This document shows, piece after piece, positions 8,532 to 21,800 of a stretch of DNA of 64,000 nt. This DNA comes from Pelomonas sp. BJYL3 (GTDB lineage Bacteria > Pseudomonadota > Gammaproteobacteria > Burkholderiales > Burkholderiaceae_C), in assembly GCF_027257975.1 (NCBI RefSeq), contig NZ_JANZKX010000005.1, positions 310,001-374,000 on the forward strand, written 5' to 3'. Each line of letters opens with the position of its first letter. Within the stretch, counting starts at the first letter, position 1. The notes below the pieces were generated by a model. That model was not told where the DNA came from. It saw only the letters and a list, made by a program, of their open reading frames with translations, and did not search any database. Position numbers and translations under genes: made by a program.

Positions 8532-8957
8532 TCAGACCAGGGTCAGGCTGACGTCGATATTGCCACGGGTGGCGTTGCTGTAGGGGCAGACCTGGTGGGC
8601 GGCATCGATCAGAGCCTGGGCGGCGGCGCGCTCCATGCCGGGCAGGCTGATGCGCATGGCCACCTGGATGCCGAAGCCCTGCGGAATGGGGCCGATGCCG
8701 ACGTCGCTGGTGATGGAAACGTCATTGGGCACGGCGATCTTCTGCTTGGCGGCCACGGCCTTGATGGCGCCGATGAAGCAGGCGGAGTAGCCGGCCGCGA
8801 ACAGCTGCTCGGGGTTGGTGCCGTCGCCGCCGGCGCCGCCGAGTTCACGGGGCGTGGACAAGTCGATCTTCAGCTTGCCGTCACTGGATTCGGCCGTGCC
8901 CTGGCGGCCGCCCGTGGCGGTGGCGGTGGCGGTGTAGAGCACTTTTTCGAGAGCCAT
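8532..8957 (-). CDS. ohr: Organic hydroperoxide resistance protein (Ohr)
   Basis: Thiol peroxidase of the Ohr/OsmC fold that reduces lipid and organic hydroperoxides using dihydrolipoamide. 141 residues, the usual size. The two redox cysteines are in [10 protein letters not shown] and [16 protein letters not shown]; the conserved [10 protein letters not shown] and N-terminal [13 protein letters not shown] are also present. Start at the ATG at 8957 with AAAGGA upstream. It lies 38 bases downstream of ohrR on the same strand, so the pair is probably co-transcribed and derepressed by organic peroxides. Confidence 0.95.
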   Translation of the reverse strand: MALEKVLYTATATATGGRQGTAESSDGKLKIDLSTPRELGGAGGDGTNPEQLFAAGYSACFIGAIKAVAAKQKIAVPNDVSITSDVGIGPIPQGFGIQVAMRISLPGMERAAAQALIDAAHQVCPYSNATRGNIDVSLTLV

Positions 8958-8995
8958 GATGAGTCCTTTCGTGGTGAGCCCGAGGGCGGGGGGTG

Positions 8996-9496
8996 TCAGG
9001 CAGCGTCCTGGACGCTGCGTTGGAGTTGATCGCGCAAGGCATGCAGGCGCTGGGTGAGGGCGGCCAGCTCGTCCAGCGAGCAGGCGCTGGCGCAGGCCAG
9101 GGCTTCGGGAATCTTGCGGGCCGGGGCCTTCAGGGCGCGGCCTTCGCGGGTCAGGCTCAGCAGCACGCGGCGCTCGTCCTGGGCGTCGCGCAGGCGCACC
9201 AGCAGCCCGGCCTGCTCCATGCGCTTGAGCAGCGGCGTCAGCGTGCCGGAGTCCAGCGTGAGGCGCTCGCCCAGGGCGCTGACGGACTGGCCGTCCTGCT
9301 CCCACAGGGCCAGCAGCACCAGGTACTGCGGATAGGTCAATCCCAGCGGCGCCAGCAGGGGCTTGTACAGCTTGGTCATCGCCAATGAGCTGGAATACAG
9401 GGCAAAGCACAGCTGGCTGTCCAGGCGCAGCCACTGGTCACGCGGGTCCGCGGCCTTGCTGGAACTGCTCTTGCGCGATGTCTTGTTCGATGCCAT
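8996..9496 (-). CDS. ohrR: MarR-family peroxide sensor OhrR
   Basis: Represses ohr until its N-terminal cysteine is oxidised by organic hydroperoxide. 166 residues from the ATG at 9496; a TTG seven codons upstream would run into the putative operator. The reactive cysteine is in [20 protein letters not shown], and the winged helix spans about 55-115 ([40 protein letters not shown]). Two C-terminal cysteines (ACASACS) suggest the two-Cys Xanthomonas-type mechanism. Ser/Lys-rich N-terminus. Upstream of ohr on the same strand. Confidence 0.93.
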   Translation of the reverse strand: MASNKTSRKSSSSKAADPRDQWLRLDSQLCFALYSSSLAMTKLYKPLLAPLGLTYPQYLVLLALWEQDGQSVSALGERLTLDSGTLTPLLKRMEQAGLLVRLRDAQDERRVLLSLTREGRALKAPARKIPEALACASACSLDELAALTQRLHALRDQLQRSVQDAA

Positions 9497-9514
9497 GGGG
9501 TGAACTGTAGACAA

Positions 9515-9525
9515 CAATTAAATTG
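9515..9525. promoter_or_regulatory. Likely OhrR operator
   Basis: CAATTAAATTG, a perfect 5-bp inverted repeat about one central base, 19 bases upstream of the ohrR start in an AT-rich stretch. Known OhrR sites are AATTG/CAATT palindromes of this kind. Confidence 0.6.
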
Positions 9526-9662
9526 CACACAATCTAAATGGTCTTTCGAGCAAGGCCGTCCAGGATCCGGGAATTCCCGCGTGCCGCAGGTGACACGGCC
9601 GGGCGGTGGGCTGTGCAAAGATCGCGCCCCTGAGCATCCGCAAGTCGGGAAGGAGCGTTCGC

Positions 9663-10013
9663 ATGCATGCAGTGGCATCCCTGCTGGTGGCCCTGGTGGG
9701 CCTGATCCACGTCTACATCCTGGTGCTGGAGATGTTCTGGTGGACGGCGCCTAAGGGCCGCAAGGCCTTCGGCCTCACGCCTGAGTTCGCCGAGGCGAGC
9801 AAGGTCCTGGCGGCCAACCAGGGCCTCTACAACGGCTTCCTGGCCGCGGGGCTCTTCTGGGGCCTGCTGCGGGCAGACGTGCCCACCCAGGGCTTCTTCC
9901 TGGGCTGCGTCTTCGTGGCCGGGCTCTACGGCGCGGCGACGGCCAGCCGCAAGATCCTGTTCATCCAGAGCCTGCCGGCTGCGCTCGCAGGGCTGGCGCT
10001 GGCGCTGGCCTGA
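9663..10013 (+). CDS. DUF1304 integral membrane protein
   Basis: 116 residues with four predicted membrane helices (about 5-25, 48-70, 75-95 and 98-115). The LIHVYILVLEMFWWTAPKGR and LAANQGLYNGFLAAGLFWG motifs are typical of DUF1304. Function unknown. The ATG at 9663 has AAGGAG seven bases upstream. It is transcribed alone and converges on the ABC-F gene; the 132 bases between them show no clear terminator. Confidence 0.88.
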   Translation: MHAVASLLVALVGLIHVYILVLEMFWWTAPKGRKAFGLTPEFAEASKVLAANQGLYNGFLAAGLFWGLLRADVPTQGFFLGCVFVAGLYGAATASRKILFIQSLPAALAGLALALA

Positions 10014-10145
10014 GCCCGGCATCCGCGCCCTGGGGCGTTGGGTGCAGGCGCAGCGGTGGGCGCATCGCCTTGATAGGCATGGCAGGTGCGTCCCGCCGGC
10101 GCAGCCCTCAGCCCGGGGCATGTGCCTGCCGCCCGGCCGGACGGG

Positions 10146-12095
10146 TCACAGCCCGGCAGCGGTGGTGATGGCCTCGATCTGCTCGCTGAGCTCCAGCCAG
10201 CGCAGCTCCAGCTCGTCGATCTCATCGCCCACGGCCTTGAGGCGGCGGCCGCTCTCCGCGATGGCTGCGGGGGCGAGGGCGCCCGTGGCCAGCTCGGCCT
10301 CCAGGGACTCGCGCTCCTGGCTCAGCTTGGCCAGCTGCTTGTCGATGGATTCGATCTCCTTGCGCAGCGGCCGCGTCTGCTCGTTGAGCTTGGCGCGGGC
10401 CTGCGCGGAAGCCTTGCGGTCCTCCCGCTGATTGGCCGGACTTGCGCTGCTCTGCGCCTTCTGGGCCTCGGCGGCGCTGCGGCTGGCCTCCTTGATGGCC
10501 TTGGCGGCCTCGCGGGCGGTTTCCAGCAGCCAGCGCTGGTAGTCGTCCAGGTCGCCATCGAAAGGCGAGACCTGACCCTTGGCGACGAGCCAGAACTCGT
10601 CGCAGACCTCGCGCAGCAAGGCGCGGTCGTGGCTGACCAGCATCACCGTGCCCTCGAACTCATTGAGCGCCATGGACAGCGCCTCGCGGGTCTGCAGGTC
10701 CAGATGGTTGGTCGGTTCGTCCAGCAGCAGCAGGTTGGGGCGCTGCCAGACCAGCATGGCCAGCACCAGGCGCGCCTTCTCGCCGCCGGAGAGGCTGCCT
10801 ACGGCCTGGTTGACCATGTCACCGGTGAAGCGGAACTGGCCGAGGAAGTCGCGCAGCTCCTGCTCGCGCGCCTGCGGGCTGACCTCCTTGGCCAGGCGGA
10901 TCATGTGGGCCAGCGGGCCTTCATCGGGCCGCAGCACGTCCATCTCCTGCTGGGCAAAGTAGCCGATGGCCAGGCCCTTGCCCTCGGTGAGCGTGCCGGC
11001 GAGGGCCTTCTGCATGCGGGCGACGGTCTTGACCAGGGTCGACTTGCCCTGGCCGTTGGCGCCCAGGATGCCGATGCGCTGGCCGGCCAGCACGGTGCGG
11101 TTGATGTCGCGCACGATGGTGGTCTCGCCGTAGCCGCAGGCCACGTCACGCAGCGAGAGCATGGGGTTGGGCAGGGAGAGTGGCTCGCGGAACTCGAAGG
11201 CGAAGTCCGCCGAGGCCAGCACCGGCGCGAGGCGCTCCATGCGCTCCAGCGCCTTGACCCGGCTCTGCGCCTGCTTGGCCTTGGTGGCCTTGGCCTTGAA
11301 GCGGTCGATGAACTTCTGCAGGTGGGCGATGCGGTCCTGCTGCTTCTCGAAGGCCGCCTGCTGCTGCTCCATGCGCTCGGCGCGCATGGCCTCGAAGGCG
11401 GTGTAGTTGCCGCCGTAGCGGGTCAGCTTGGCCTCGTCCAGGTGCAGGGTGACGCGGGTGATGGCGTCGAGGAACTCGCGGTCGTGGCTGATGATCAGCA
11501 GCGTGCCCTCGTAGCGCTGCAGCCAGGCCTCCAGCCAGACCAGGGCGTCCAGGTCCAGGTGGTTGGTGGGCTCGTCCAGCAGCATGAGGTCGGCCGGGCA
11601 CATCAGCGCGCGGGCCAGCTGCAGGCGCATGCGCCAGCCGCCCGAGAAGCTGTTCACCGGCGCATCCACCTGCGCGCCCTTGAAGCCCAGGCCCATCAGC
11701 AGGGCTTGCGCGCGGGCACGGGCATCGAAGGCGCCGGCATCGCTCATGGCGACATGGCCCTCGGCGATGCCGTGGCCGTCCCCCTCGGCCTCGGCCTTGG
11801 CCAGCAGCTCGCGGGCGGCCATCAGGCGGGTGTCGCCTTCCAGCACGAAGTCGGTGGCGGAGGCCTCGGTCTCGGGCATGTGCTGGGCGACCTCGGCCAT
11901 GCGCCAGTGCTTCGGCACTTCCACATCGCCGCGGTCCGCATGCAGACGCTCGGTCAGCAGCGCAAAAAGGCTGGACTTGCCGGCGCCGTTGCGGCCCACG
12001 AGGCCGATCTTCTCGCCGGGTTGCAGCACCACGCTGGCATCGTCCAGCACGACCTTGGTGCCGCGTCGCAGCACCACATTCTTCAAGGTGATCAT
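10146..12095 (-). CDS. ABC-F family ATPase (YheS/Uup-like)
   Basis: Soluble protein with two ATP-binding cassettes and no membrane domain. ABC-F proteins act on the ribosome, in translation quality control or antibiotic protection. 649 residues. First cassette at about 1-240: Walker A GRNGAGKSS, signature SFSGGWRMRLQLARAL, Walker B LMLLDEPTNHLD. Linker with Lys/Arg-rich coiled helices at about 245-310. Second cassette about 318-530: GANGQGKST, LSGGEKARLVLAM, LLLLDEPTNHLD. A Glu/Lys coiled coil fills about 535-645. The layout fits E. coli YheS better than EttA. It lies seven bases downstream of prmB and is the last gene of that leftward run. Confidence 0.93.
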   Translation of the reverse strand: MITLKNVVLRRGTKVVLDDASVVLQPGEKIGLVGRNGAGKSSLFALLTERLHADRGDVEVPKHWRMAEVAQHMPETEASATDFVLEGDTRLMAARELLAKAEAEGDGHGIAEGHVAMSDAGAFDARARAQALLMGLGFKGAQVDAPVNSFSGGWRMRLQLARALMCPADLMLLDEPTNHLDLDALVWLEAWLQRYEGTLLIISHDREFLDAITRVTLHLDEAKLTRYGGNYTAFEAMRAERMEQQQAAFEKQQDRIAHLQKFIDRFKAKATKAKQAQSRVKALERMERLAPVLASADFAFEFREPLSLPNPMLSLRDVACGYGETTIVRDINRTVLAGQRIGILGANGQGKSTLVKTVARMQKALAGTLTEGKGLAIGYFAQQEMDVLRPDEGPLAHMIRLAKEVSPQAREQELRDFLGQFRFTGDMVNQAVGSLSGGEKARLVLAMLVWQRPNLLLLDEPTNHLDLQTREALSMALNEFEGTVMLVSHDRALLREVCDEFWLVAKGQVSPFDGDLDDYQRWLLETAREAAKAIKEASRSAAEAQKAQSSASPANQREDRKASAQARAKLNEQTRPLRKEIESIDKQLAKLSQERESLEAELATGALAPAAIAESGRRLKAVGDEIDELELRWLELSEQIEAITTAAGL

Positions 12096-12102
12096 GTCTT
12101 GT

Positions 12103-15322
<3,220 letters not shown>

Positions 15323-15445
15323 GCCACCGGCCTCCACCGCAAGTCAAAACGCATTTCAAAAAACAAACGGGCTCCGCCGCCCCGGAAGGCGCGCGAAGCC
15401 CGAATCATCGCCTAGTTTTGCGGGCCGCAGCCCGGGGAATGGTCC

Positions 15446-16270
15446 TCAGGCGCGCAACAGTTCGTTGATGCTGGTCTTGGCGCGGGTGCCCGCGTCGACC
15501 TTCTTGACGATGATGGCGGCGTAAAGGCTGTACTTGCCGTCCGCCTTGGGCAGGGAGCCGCTGATCACCACGGAGCCGGCGGGCACGCGGCCGTAGGTGA
15601 CCTCGTCCTTCTCGCGGTCGTAGATGGGCGTGCTCTGGCCGATGTAGACGCCCATGGAGATCACCGAGTTCTCCTCCACGATCACGCCCTCGACCACTTC
15701 GGAACGGGCGCCCACGAAGCAGTTGTCCTCGATGATGGTCGGGTTGGCCTGCAGGGGCTCCAGCACGCCGCCGATGCCCACGCCGCCGCTCAGATGCACG
15801 TTCTTGCCGATCTGGGCGCAGGAGCCCACGGTGGCCCAGGTGTCGACCATGGTGCCTTCGTCCACATAGGCGCCGATGTTGACGTAGGAGGGCATCAGCA
15901 CCACGTTCTTGGCCATGAAGCTGCCGCGGCGGGCCACGGCGGGCGGCACCACGCGCACGCCGGTGGCGCGCAGCTGGTCTTCACTGAGTCCGGCGAACTT
16001 GGTGGGGACCTTGTCGAAGAAGCCCAGGTCGCCGCTGCCCATGGCGCGGTTGTCATTGAGGCGGAAGGACAGCAGCACGGCCTTCTTGATCCACTGATGC
16101 ACCGTCCACTGGCCCACGGCCTGGCGCTCTGCCACGCGCAGGCGGCCGGCATCGAGCTCGGCCAGCACATGGTCCACGGCCTCGCGCACGGCGGCGGGGG
16201 CGCTGCTGGGACTGAACTGGGTGCGGTCTTCCCAGGCTTGGTCGATGAGGGTCTGCAGGTCTTGGCTCAT
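15446..16270 (-). CDS. dapD: Tetrahydrodipicolinate N-succinyltransferase
   Basis: Transfers succinate from succinyl-CoA to tetrahydrodipicolinate, the branch-committing step of the succinylase pathway to diaminopimelate. 274 residues, standard length. Left-handed beta-helix hexapeptide region about 100-230 ([40 protein letters not shown]). N-terminal helices include [20 protein letters not shown]. It follows dapC by 80 bases and precedes pilU by 123. Confidence 0.96.
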   Translation of the reverse strand: MSQDLQTLIDQAWEDRTQFSPSSAPAAVREAVDHVLAELDAGRLRVAERQAVGQWTVHQWIKKAVLLSFRLNDNRAMGSGDLGFFDKVPTKFAGLSEDQLRATGVRVVPPAVARRGSFMAKNVVLMPSYVNIGAYVDEGTMVDTWATVGSCAQIGKNVHLSGGVGIGGVLEPLQANPTIIEDNCFVGARSEVVEGVIVEENSVISMGVYIGQSTPIYDREKDEVTYGRVPAGSVVISGSLPKADGKYSLYAAIIVKKVDAGTRAKTSINELLRA

Positions 16271-16350
16271 GGTGTTCTCAGGTCAGGAAGAGGGAAGGGA
16301 GGGGCGCCGCCGCGATGGCAAGGGGCGCCCCGGGCGCTGACTACCTGGCG

Positions 16351-17559
16351 TCAGGCTCGGTAGGCGCGGGTGAAATCGACGATACGGCGGGCCGCTTCCA
16401 GGCATTCGGCCTCCTCGGCGACCAGGGCCAGGCGGATACGCCCGCGGCCCGGGTTGACGCCGTGGGCCTCGCGGGCCAGCAGGCTGCCGGGCAGGACGGC
16501 GACATTGTATTGAGCGAGCAATTCGAGGGTGAAGCGGACGTCATCTCCGCCCGGCACGCCGGCCCAGAGGTAGAAGCTGGCATCGGGCAGGGCCACGTCC
16601 AGGACCTCGGCCAGCAGGGGCGTCACCGCGGCGAACTTGGCGCGGTAGGCGTCCCGGTTGGCAACCACGTGGGCCTCATCATTCCAGGCGGCGATGCTGG
16701 CGGCCTGCACCATGGGGTTCATGGCGCTGCCATGGTAGGTGCGGTAGAGCAGGAACTTCTTCAGCAGCGCGGCATCGCCGGCCACGAAGCCCGAGCGCAG
16801 GCCCGGCACGTTGGATCGCTTGGAGAGGCTGGTGAAGGCCACGAGATTGCGGAAGTCCGGGCGGCCCAGCTGCACGGCGGCCTGCAGGCCGGAGAGCGGC
16901 GCTTCGTCGCGGAAGTAGATCTCGGAGTAGCACTCGTCCGAGGCGATCACGAAGCCATGGCGGTCCGAGAGCTCGAAGAGCTGGCGCCATTCCTCCAGGG
17001 GCATGACGGCGCCCGTCGGGTTGCCGGGCGAGCAGACGTAGATCAGCTGGGTGCGGGCCCAGGTGGCGTCGTCGATCTGGCGCCAGTCGGCCGCGAAGTT
17101 GCGCGCCGGGTCGGAGTTGGCGAAGGCGGGCTTCGCGCCGGCCAGCAGGGCCGCGCCTTCGTAGATTTGATAGAAGGGATTGGGGCAGACGACGGTGGCG
17201 CCGGGGCGCGAGGCGTCGATCACCGTCTGGGCGAAGGCGAACAGCGCCTCGCGAGAACCGTTGACGGGCAGCACCTGCGTGGCCGGGTCGAGGGCCAGGC
17301 CATAGCGGCGCTGCAGCCAGCCGCAGATGGCCTCGCGCAGCCGGGGCTCGCCGGCCGTGGCCGGGTAGACGGAGAGGCCCGAGAGATGCGCCATCAGCGC
17401 GTCCTCGATCAGCTTGGGGGCTGGGTGCTTGGGCTCGCCGATCCCGAGGCTGATGGGGCGCAGGGCCGGGTTGGGCTGCAGGTCCTTCGTGAGGGCGCGC
17501 AGGCGCTCGAAGGGGTAGGGCTGCAGCGTGTCCAGCAGGGGGTTGTGAGGCGTTTGCAT
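16351..17559 (-). CDS. dapC: Succinyldiaminopimelate transaminase
   Basis: PLP-dependent fold-type I aminotransferase that makes N-succinyl-LL-diaminopimelate using glutamate. 402 residues from the ATG at 17559, matching the family's start (MQTPHNPLLDTLQPYPFERL). PLP lysine in TSLSKRSNVPGLRSGF; other motifs SLGIGEPKHPAP, YVCSPGNPTGAVMP and SDECYSEIYF. First of the dap genes, 25 bases downstream of the SET-domain gene. Confidence 0.93.
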   Translation of the reverse strand: MQTPHNPLLDTLQPYPFERLRALTKDLQPNPALRPISLGIGEPKHPAPKLIEDALMAHLSGLSVYPATAGEPRLREAICGWLQRRYGLALDPATQVLPVNGSREALFAFAQTVIDASRPGATVVCPNPFYQIYEGAALLAGAKPAFANSDPARNFAADWRQIDDATWARTQLIYVCSPGNPTGAVMPLEEWRQLFELSDRHGFVIASDECYSEIYFRDEAPLSGLQAAVQLGRPDFRNLVAFTSLSKRSNVPGLRSGFVAGDAALLKKFLLYRTYHGSAMNPMVQAASIAAWNDEAHVVANRDAYRAKFAAVTPLLAEVLDVALPDASFYLWAGVPGGDDVRFTLELLAQYNVAVLPGSLLAREAHGVNPGRGRIRLALVAEEAECLEAARRIVDFTRAYRA

Positions 17560-17584
17560 CCAGCGGGGCGCCGCTCGTGGCGGC

Positions 17585-18010
17585 TCAAAGACGACCCTGG
17601 CAATTGTCAGCCCCACAGTGGCATTCCAGCCGGCCTTCATGGTGGGTCAGGCCGTAGGACACGGTTATTTCTTCGCCAATCGCGATTTCGCGCAGGGCGA
17701 AGAAGCGCACCTCGCCGTCCTGCACGTCGATGCGGGCATTGGCCGCGCAGCTGTGGTTGGTGAAGCGCATGGCGTCGTCGGAGCGGCTGCAGTCGATGGC
17801 GCGCGAGGGCGAGAGCTCCACCAGCATCAGGCGCGGCCGGCCCTGGGCGCGGCGCCGGGCCTCGGCCACGGTGATGGACTCGCCCGTCAGGTCGCCGATG
17901 TGGCGGCCGGCGGCGATGGCCTCGTCCGCGAAGACGCCGAAGCCGTCGATGCGGCTGCGCTTCACGCGCACGGCGGCGTACTGGTGCAAGGGACTGGTGT
18001 CGAAGGCCAT
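17585..18010 (-). CDS. SET-domain protein (putative lysine methyltransferase)
   Basis: 141-residue minimal SET domain. Visible motifs: RIDGFGVFADEAIAAG, the pseudoknot-forming MRFTNHSCAANARI (NHS-C), EEITVSYGL with the catalytic-type Tyr, and a post-SET-like Cys cluster ECHCGADNCQG at the C-terminus. SET proteins transfer a methyl group from SAM to lysine; the target in bacteria is usually unknown. No signal peptide. Placed between queF and dapC with tight spacing to dapC, so it may be co-transcribed with the dap genes. Confidence 0.85.
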   Translation of the reverse strand: MAFDTSPLHQYAAVRVKRSRIDGFGVFADEAIAAGRHIGDLTGESITVAEARRRAQGRPRLMLVELSPSRAIDCSRSDDAMRFTNHSCAANARIDVQDGEVRFFALREIAIGEEITVSYGLTHHEGRLECHCGADNCQGRL

Positions 18011-18028
18011 CTGGACGGCAATGAAGAA

Positions 18029-18044
18029 GGGGGCCGAAGCCCCC
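18029..18044 (-). terminator. Possible terminator or attenuator between queF and the SET gene
   Basis: On the minus strand GGGGGC, TTCG, GCCCCC, then TTCTTC. A stable tetraloop hairpin with a weak T tract, 20 bases past the queF stop and 18 bases before the SET-gene ATG. It may reduce read-through into the SET-dap run. Confidence 0.5.
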
Positions 18045-18064
18045 TCGATGCTGTGATGCCTGGC

Positions 18065-18607
18065 TTACAGCAGGCCGGTCTCGGCGCCGTGCTGGGGCAG
18101 GTCCACGCGGGGCTGGGGCTTCCAGCCCTTCTTGCGGTGCTCGACAACCACATTGGTGTAGATGCCGCCGCGCACGTACCACTTGGCGGTGATGCGGATG
18201 AAGCGCGGGTTGGTGACCTTCACGATGTCTTCCAGGATGGTGTTGGTCACCTTCTCGTGGAAGGCGCCTTCATCGCGGTAGGACCACATGTACATCTTCA
18301 GGCTCTTGAGCTCGACGCAGTATTCGTCCGCGATCATGTCGATCGTGAAGTGGGCGAAGTCAGGCTGGCCGGTCAGGGGGCAGAAGCAGGTGAACTCGGG
18401 CACCTGGAACTGGATGACGTAGTCACGCTGCGGGGCCGGGTTGGGGAAGACGTGCAGTTCCTTGCTGGGGCGCGAGGGCGGGTTCACCGGCATTTCGCGC
18501 ATCTTGGGTGCGGCTTTGGTGACGGCCTTGGTGGATGCCTTGGTGGCGGGCTTTGCAGCGGCCTTGCTCACGGGCTTGGCGGCGGCGGTCTTGGTGTTCT
18601 TGCTCAT
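18065..18607 (-). CDS. queF: NADPH-dependent preQ0 reductase with Lys/Ala-rich N-terminal tail
   Basis: Reduces the nitrile of 7-cyano-7-deazaguanine to preQ1 in queuosine tRNA modification. 180 residues, short (unimodular YkvM) type. Catalytic Cys in [16 protein letters not shown]; QueF motif [21 protein letters not shown]-terminal RGGIYTNVV. The first 35 residues are an unusual Lys/Ala/Thr-rich tail resembling histone H1-like tails. An internal ATG at 18502 would remove it but has no ribosome binding site, whereas the ATG at 18607 has TGGAA upstream. Confidence 0.93.
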   Translation of the reverse strand: MSKNTKTAAAKPVSKAAAKPATKASTKAVTKAAPKMREMPVNPPSRPSKELHVFPNPAPQRDYVIQFQVPEFTCFCPLTGQPDFAHFTIDMIADEYCVELKSLKMYMWSYRDEGAFHEKVTNTILEDIVKVTNPRFIRITAKWYVRGGIYTNVVVEHRKKGWKPQPRVDLPQHGAETGLL

Positions 18608-18709
18608 GTGGATTCCAGGCCGGCGCCCGCCACTGACTTGGGCGTCAGCGCTGGCGCATGGGGAAGGATTTGGGGGAGGTGGGCGATGTTATCATCCGGC
18701 CCCGAGATT

Positions 18710-18727
18710 TGCCCCTGTTGAGGGGCA
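18710..18727. repeat. Perfect 7-bp hairpin between queF and smc
   Basis: TGCCCCT, GTTG, AGGGGCA followed by TTTCTG. It lies in the 220-base divergent space between queF and smc. It could be a leader or weak terminator structure; no T run long enough for certainty. Confidence 0.35.
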
Positions 18728-18827
18728 TTTCTGTAAATAAATCAACGCCTTAGCTTCTGCTTCAGCGCCGGCTTCGGCGCAACGCCTCGTGCGGACTTCG
18801 GGATTCTTAGAGCCAGCCTAGCCGTCC

Positions 18828-21800
18828 ATGCGCCTGAACTCGATCAAGCTCTCGGGCTTCAAGTCCTTTGCCGAGCCCACCAATTTCCAGCTGCCGGGGC
18901 AGCTGGTGGGCGTGGTCGGGCCCAATGGCTGCGGCAAGTCCAACATCATGGACGCCGTGCGCTGGGTGCTGGGCGAGAGCAAGGCCAGCGAGCTGCGCGG
19001 CGAGTCCATGCAGGACGTGATCTTCAACGGCTCCGGCAACCGCCGCCCGGCCAGCCGCGCCAGCGTGGAACTCGTGTTCAGCAACGAGGACGCCCGCGCC
19101 GGCGGCCAGTGGAACCAGTTCGCGGAGATCGCCGTCAAGCGCGTGCTGACCCGTGAAGGCGGCAGCAGCTACTTCATCAACAATCAGCCCGTGCGCCGCC
19201 GCGACGTGCAGGACGTGTTCCTGGGCACCGGCCTGGGCCCGCGCGCCTACGCCATCATCGGCCAGGGCACCATCAGCCGCATCATCGAGTCCAAGCCCGA
19301 GGAGCTGCGCCTGTTCCTGGAAGAGGCCGCGGGCGTCTCCAAGTACAAGGAACGCCGGCGCGAGACCGAGAACCGGCTCAAGGACACGCGCGAGAACCTC
19401 ACCCGCGTGGAGGACATCCTCCGCGAGCTGAACAACAACCTCGAGAAGCTGGAGCGCCAGGCCGAGGTCGCCGCCAGCTACCGCTCCTTGCAGGACGCCG
19501 GCACGCTGAAGCTGCACCAGCTATGGTTCCTCAAGCACCGCGACGCCGCCACCGAGCAGGACCGCGTCAAGAAGGAGCACCTGGACGCCGTCAACGCCCT
19601 GGAAGCGCGCCTGGCCGAGCTGCGCGCCGTCGAGGCCGAGCTGGAGACCGTGCGCCAGGCCCACTACGCCGCGGGCGACGAGCTGCACGCCGCGCAGGGC
19701 CGCATGGCCGAGGCGCAGCTGGAGGTGAGCCGGCTGGAGGAGCGCATCCGCTATGTGGTCGAGGGCCGCCAGCGCGTCGAGAGCCGCCTGATCGAGCTGC
19801 AGGCCCAGAACCAGCAGTGGGAAGAGCGCGCCGCGCAGGCCGAGGCCGAGCTGGAAGACATCGCCGCGAAGATCGCCGAGGCCGAGGAGCAGAGCGAGAT
19901 CCTCGCCGCCCAGGCCGAGGAGCAGGCCATGAACCTGCCCAACCACGAGGACGCGGTGCGGGCGCACCAGGCCCGGGCCAACGAGCAGCGCACCCAGGTC
20001 AGCCAGGTCCAGCAGCAGATCCAGGTCTTGGCCGCCGAGAGCCGCAACATCGACGAACAGAACCGCCAGCTGCGCACCCGCCGCGAGCGGCTGGCCACCG
20101 AAAGGCAAGGCCTGACCCTCCCGGACCAGGGCCGTCTCGAGGAACTGAAGGCCCAGAGCCTGGACGCCGACGAGCAGCGTGACCTCGCCGACGCCCGCCT
20201 GCACGAGCTGCAGGAGCAGGTGCCTCAGCTGGACGAGTCCCGCCGCGCCGCCCAGGACGACGCCAACCGCCAGCTCGCCCGCCAGGCCGATCTCTCGGCC
20301 CGGCTGGAAGCACTCAAGGCCCTGCAGGAAAAGGTGCAGACCGAGGGCAAGCTCAAGCCCTGGCTCGCGAAGCACGGTCTGGACGGTCTGGCCGGCCTGT
20401 GGACGCGCCTGCACATCGAGTCCGGCTGGGAGAACGCCCTCGAGGCCGCCCTGCGCGAGCGCATGGGCGCACTGGAGGTCGGCCGCCTGGAGACGGTGCG
20501 CGCCTTCGCCACCGACGCGCCGCCCGCCCGCCTGGCCTTCTATTCGCCGCCCGCCGCGGCCATCGCCAACACCCACGAGACCCTGCCGCGCCTCACGGAC
20601 CTGCTGCGCCTGGACGACGCCGGCCTGAAGGCCCTGCTCAACGACTGGCTGGAGGGCGTCTACACCGCGGCGTCGATGGACGAGGCCCTGGCCGGCCGCG
20701 GCAAGCTCTCGCACGGCGAGGTCATCATGACCCGCGAGGGTCACGCGGTGAGCCAGTTCGCCGTCAGCTTCTACGCGCCCGATTCCGAGGCCGCCGGCCT
20801 GCTGGCCCGTGCGCAGGAAATCGAGAACCTGGGCCGCGAGCTGCGTGCCCAGACCCTGATCGCCGACGACGCCAAGACCCACCTGATCCGCGCCGAGGCC
20901 GCCTACACCGAGGCCTCGCAGCGCCTGGCCGCCGTGCGGCGCGAGGCTAGCGAGTCTCAGACCCGCGCCCACCAGCTGCATGTGGAGCTGCTGCGCCTCT
21001 CGCAACAGGCCGAGGCCGCCAGCACCCGCAAGGCCCAGCTGGAGGATGAGATCGCCGAGATCGACGCCCAGTCCGAGGAGCTGCAGGAGCGCCGCATGAC
21101 CGGCGAGGCCCGCTTCGAGGAGCTGGACCTGCAGCTGGCCGACACCCAGGAGCGCCATGCGCAGCTGGAAGAGGGCGTGATCGCGGCCGAGCGCAAGCTG
21201 GCCGAGGCCCGCGAGCAGCTGCGGGCGCTGGAGCGCCGCGCGCAGGAATCGCAGTTCGCCGCCCGCGGCCTCGCCGCGCGCCGGGGCGAGCTGCAGCGCG
21301 GCATCGAGACCGCCGGCCAGCAGATCGCGCAGAACAAGACCTCCGCCGAGAACCTGCAGACCGAGCTGGACACGCTCAACGACGCCGCCGCCCAGGCCGG
21401 CCTGCAGGACGCGCTGGCCCTCAAGATGGAGCGCGAACAGCAGCTGGCCGCCGTGCGCAGCAGCTATGACGACCTCAGCCTGCGCCTGCGCCGCGCCGAG
21501 GAGCAGCGCCTGAGCTTCGAGCGCAGCCTGGAGCCCCTGCGCGAGCGCATCACCAAGCTGCAGCTGGACGAGCAGGCCGCGCAGCTGGGCGGCGCCCAGT
21601 ACCTGGAGCAGCTGAGCGCCGCAGGCGTGGACCTGGAACAGCTGGCCAGAACGGTCGAAGAGGGCGAGGTCAAGCTGTGGGGCCTGCAGAGCGAGATCGA
21701 CCGCATCAACCGCGAGATCGCCGCCCTGGGTGCCGTCAACCTCGCCGCGCTGGACGAGCTCACCGCGGCGCGCGAGCGCAAGACCTTCCTGGACTCGCAG

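Noticed and set aside
18608-18827. preQ1 riboswitch before queF
   Set aside because: The leader lacks the preQ1-I or preQ1-II aptamer sequences; only simple hairpins are seen.
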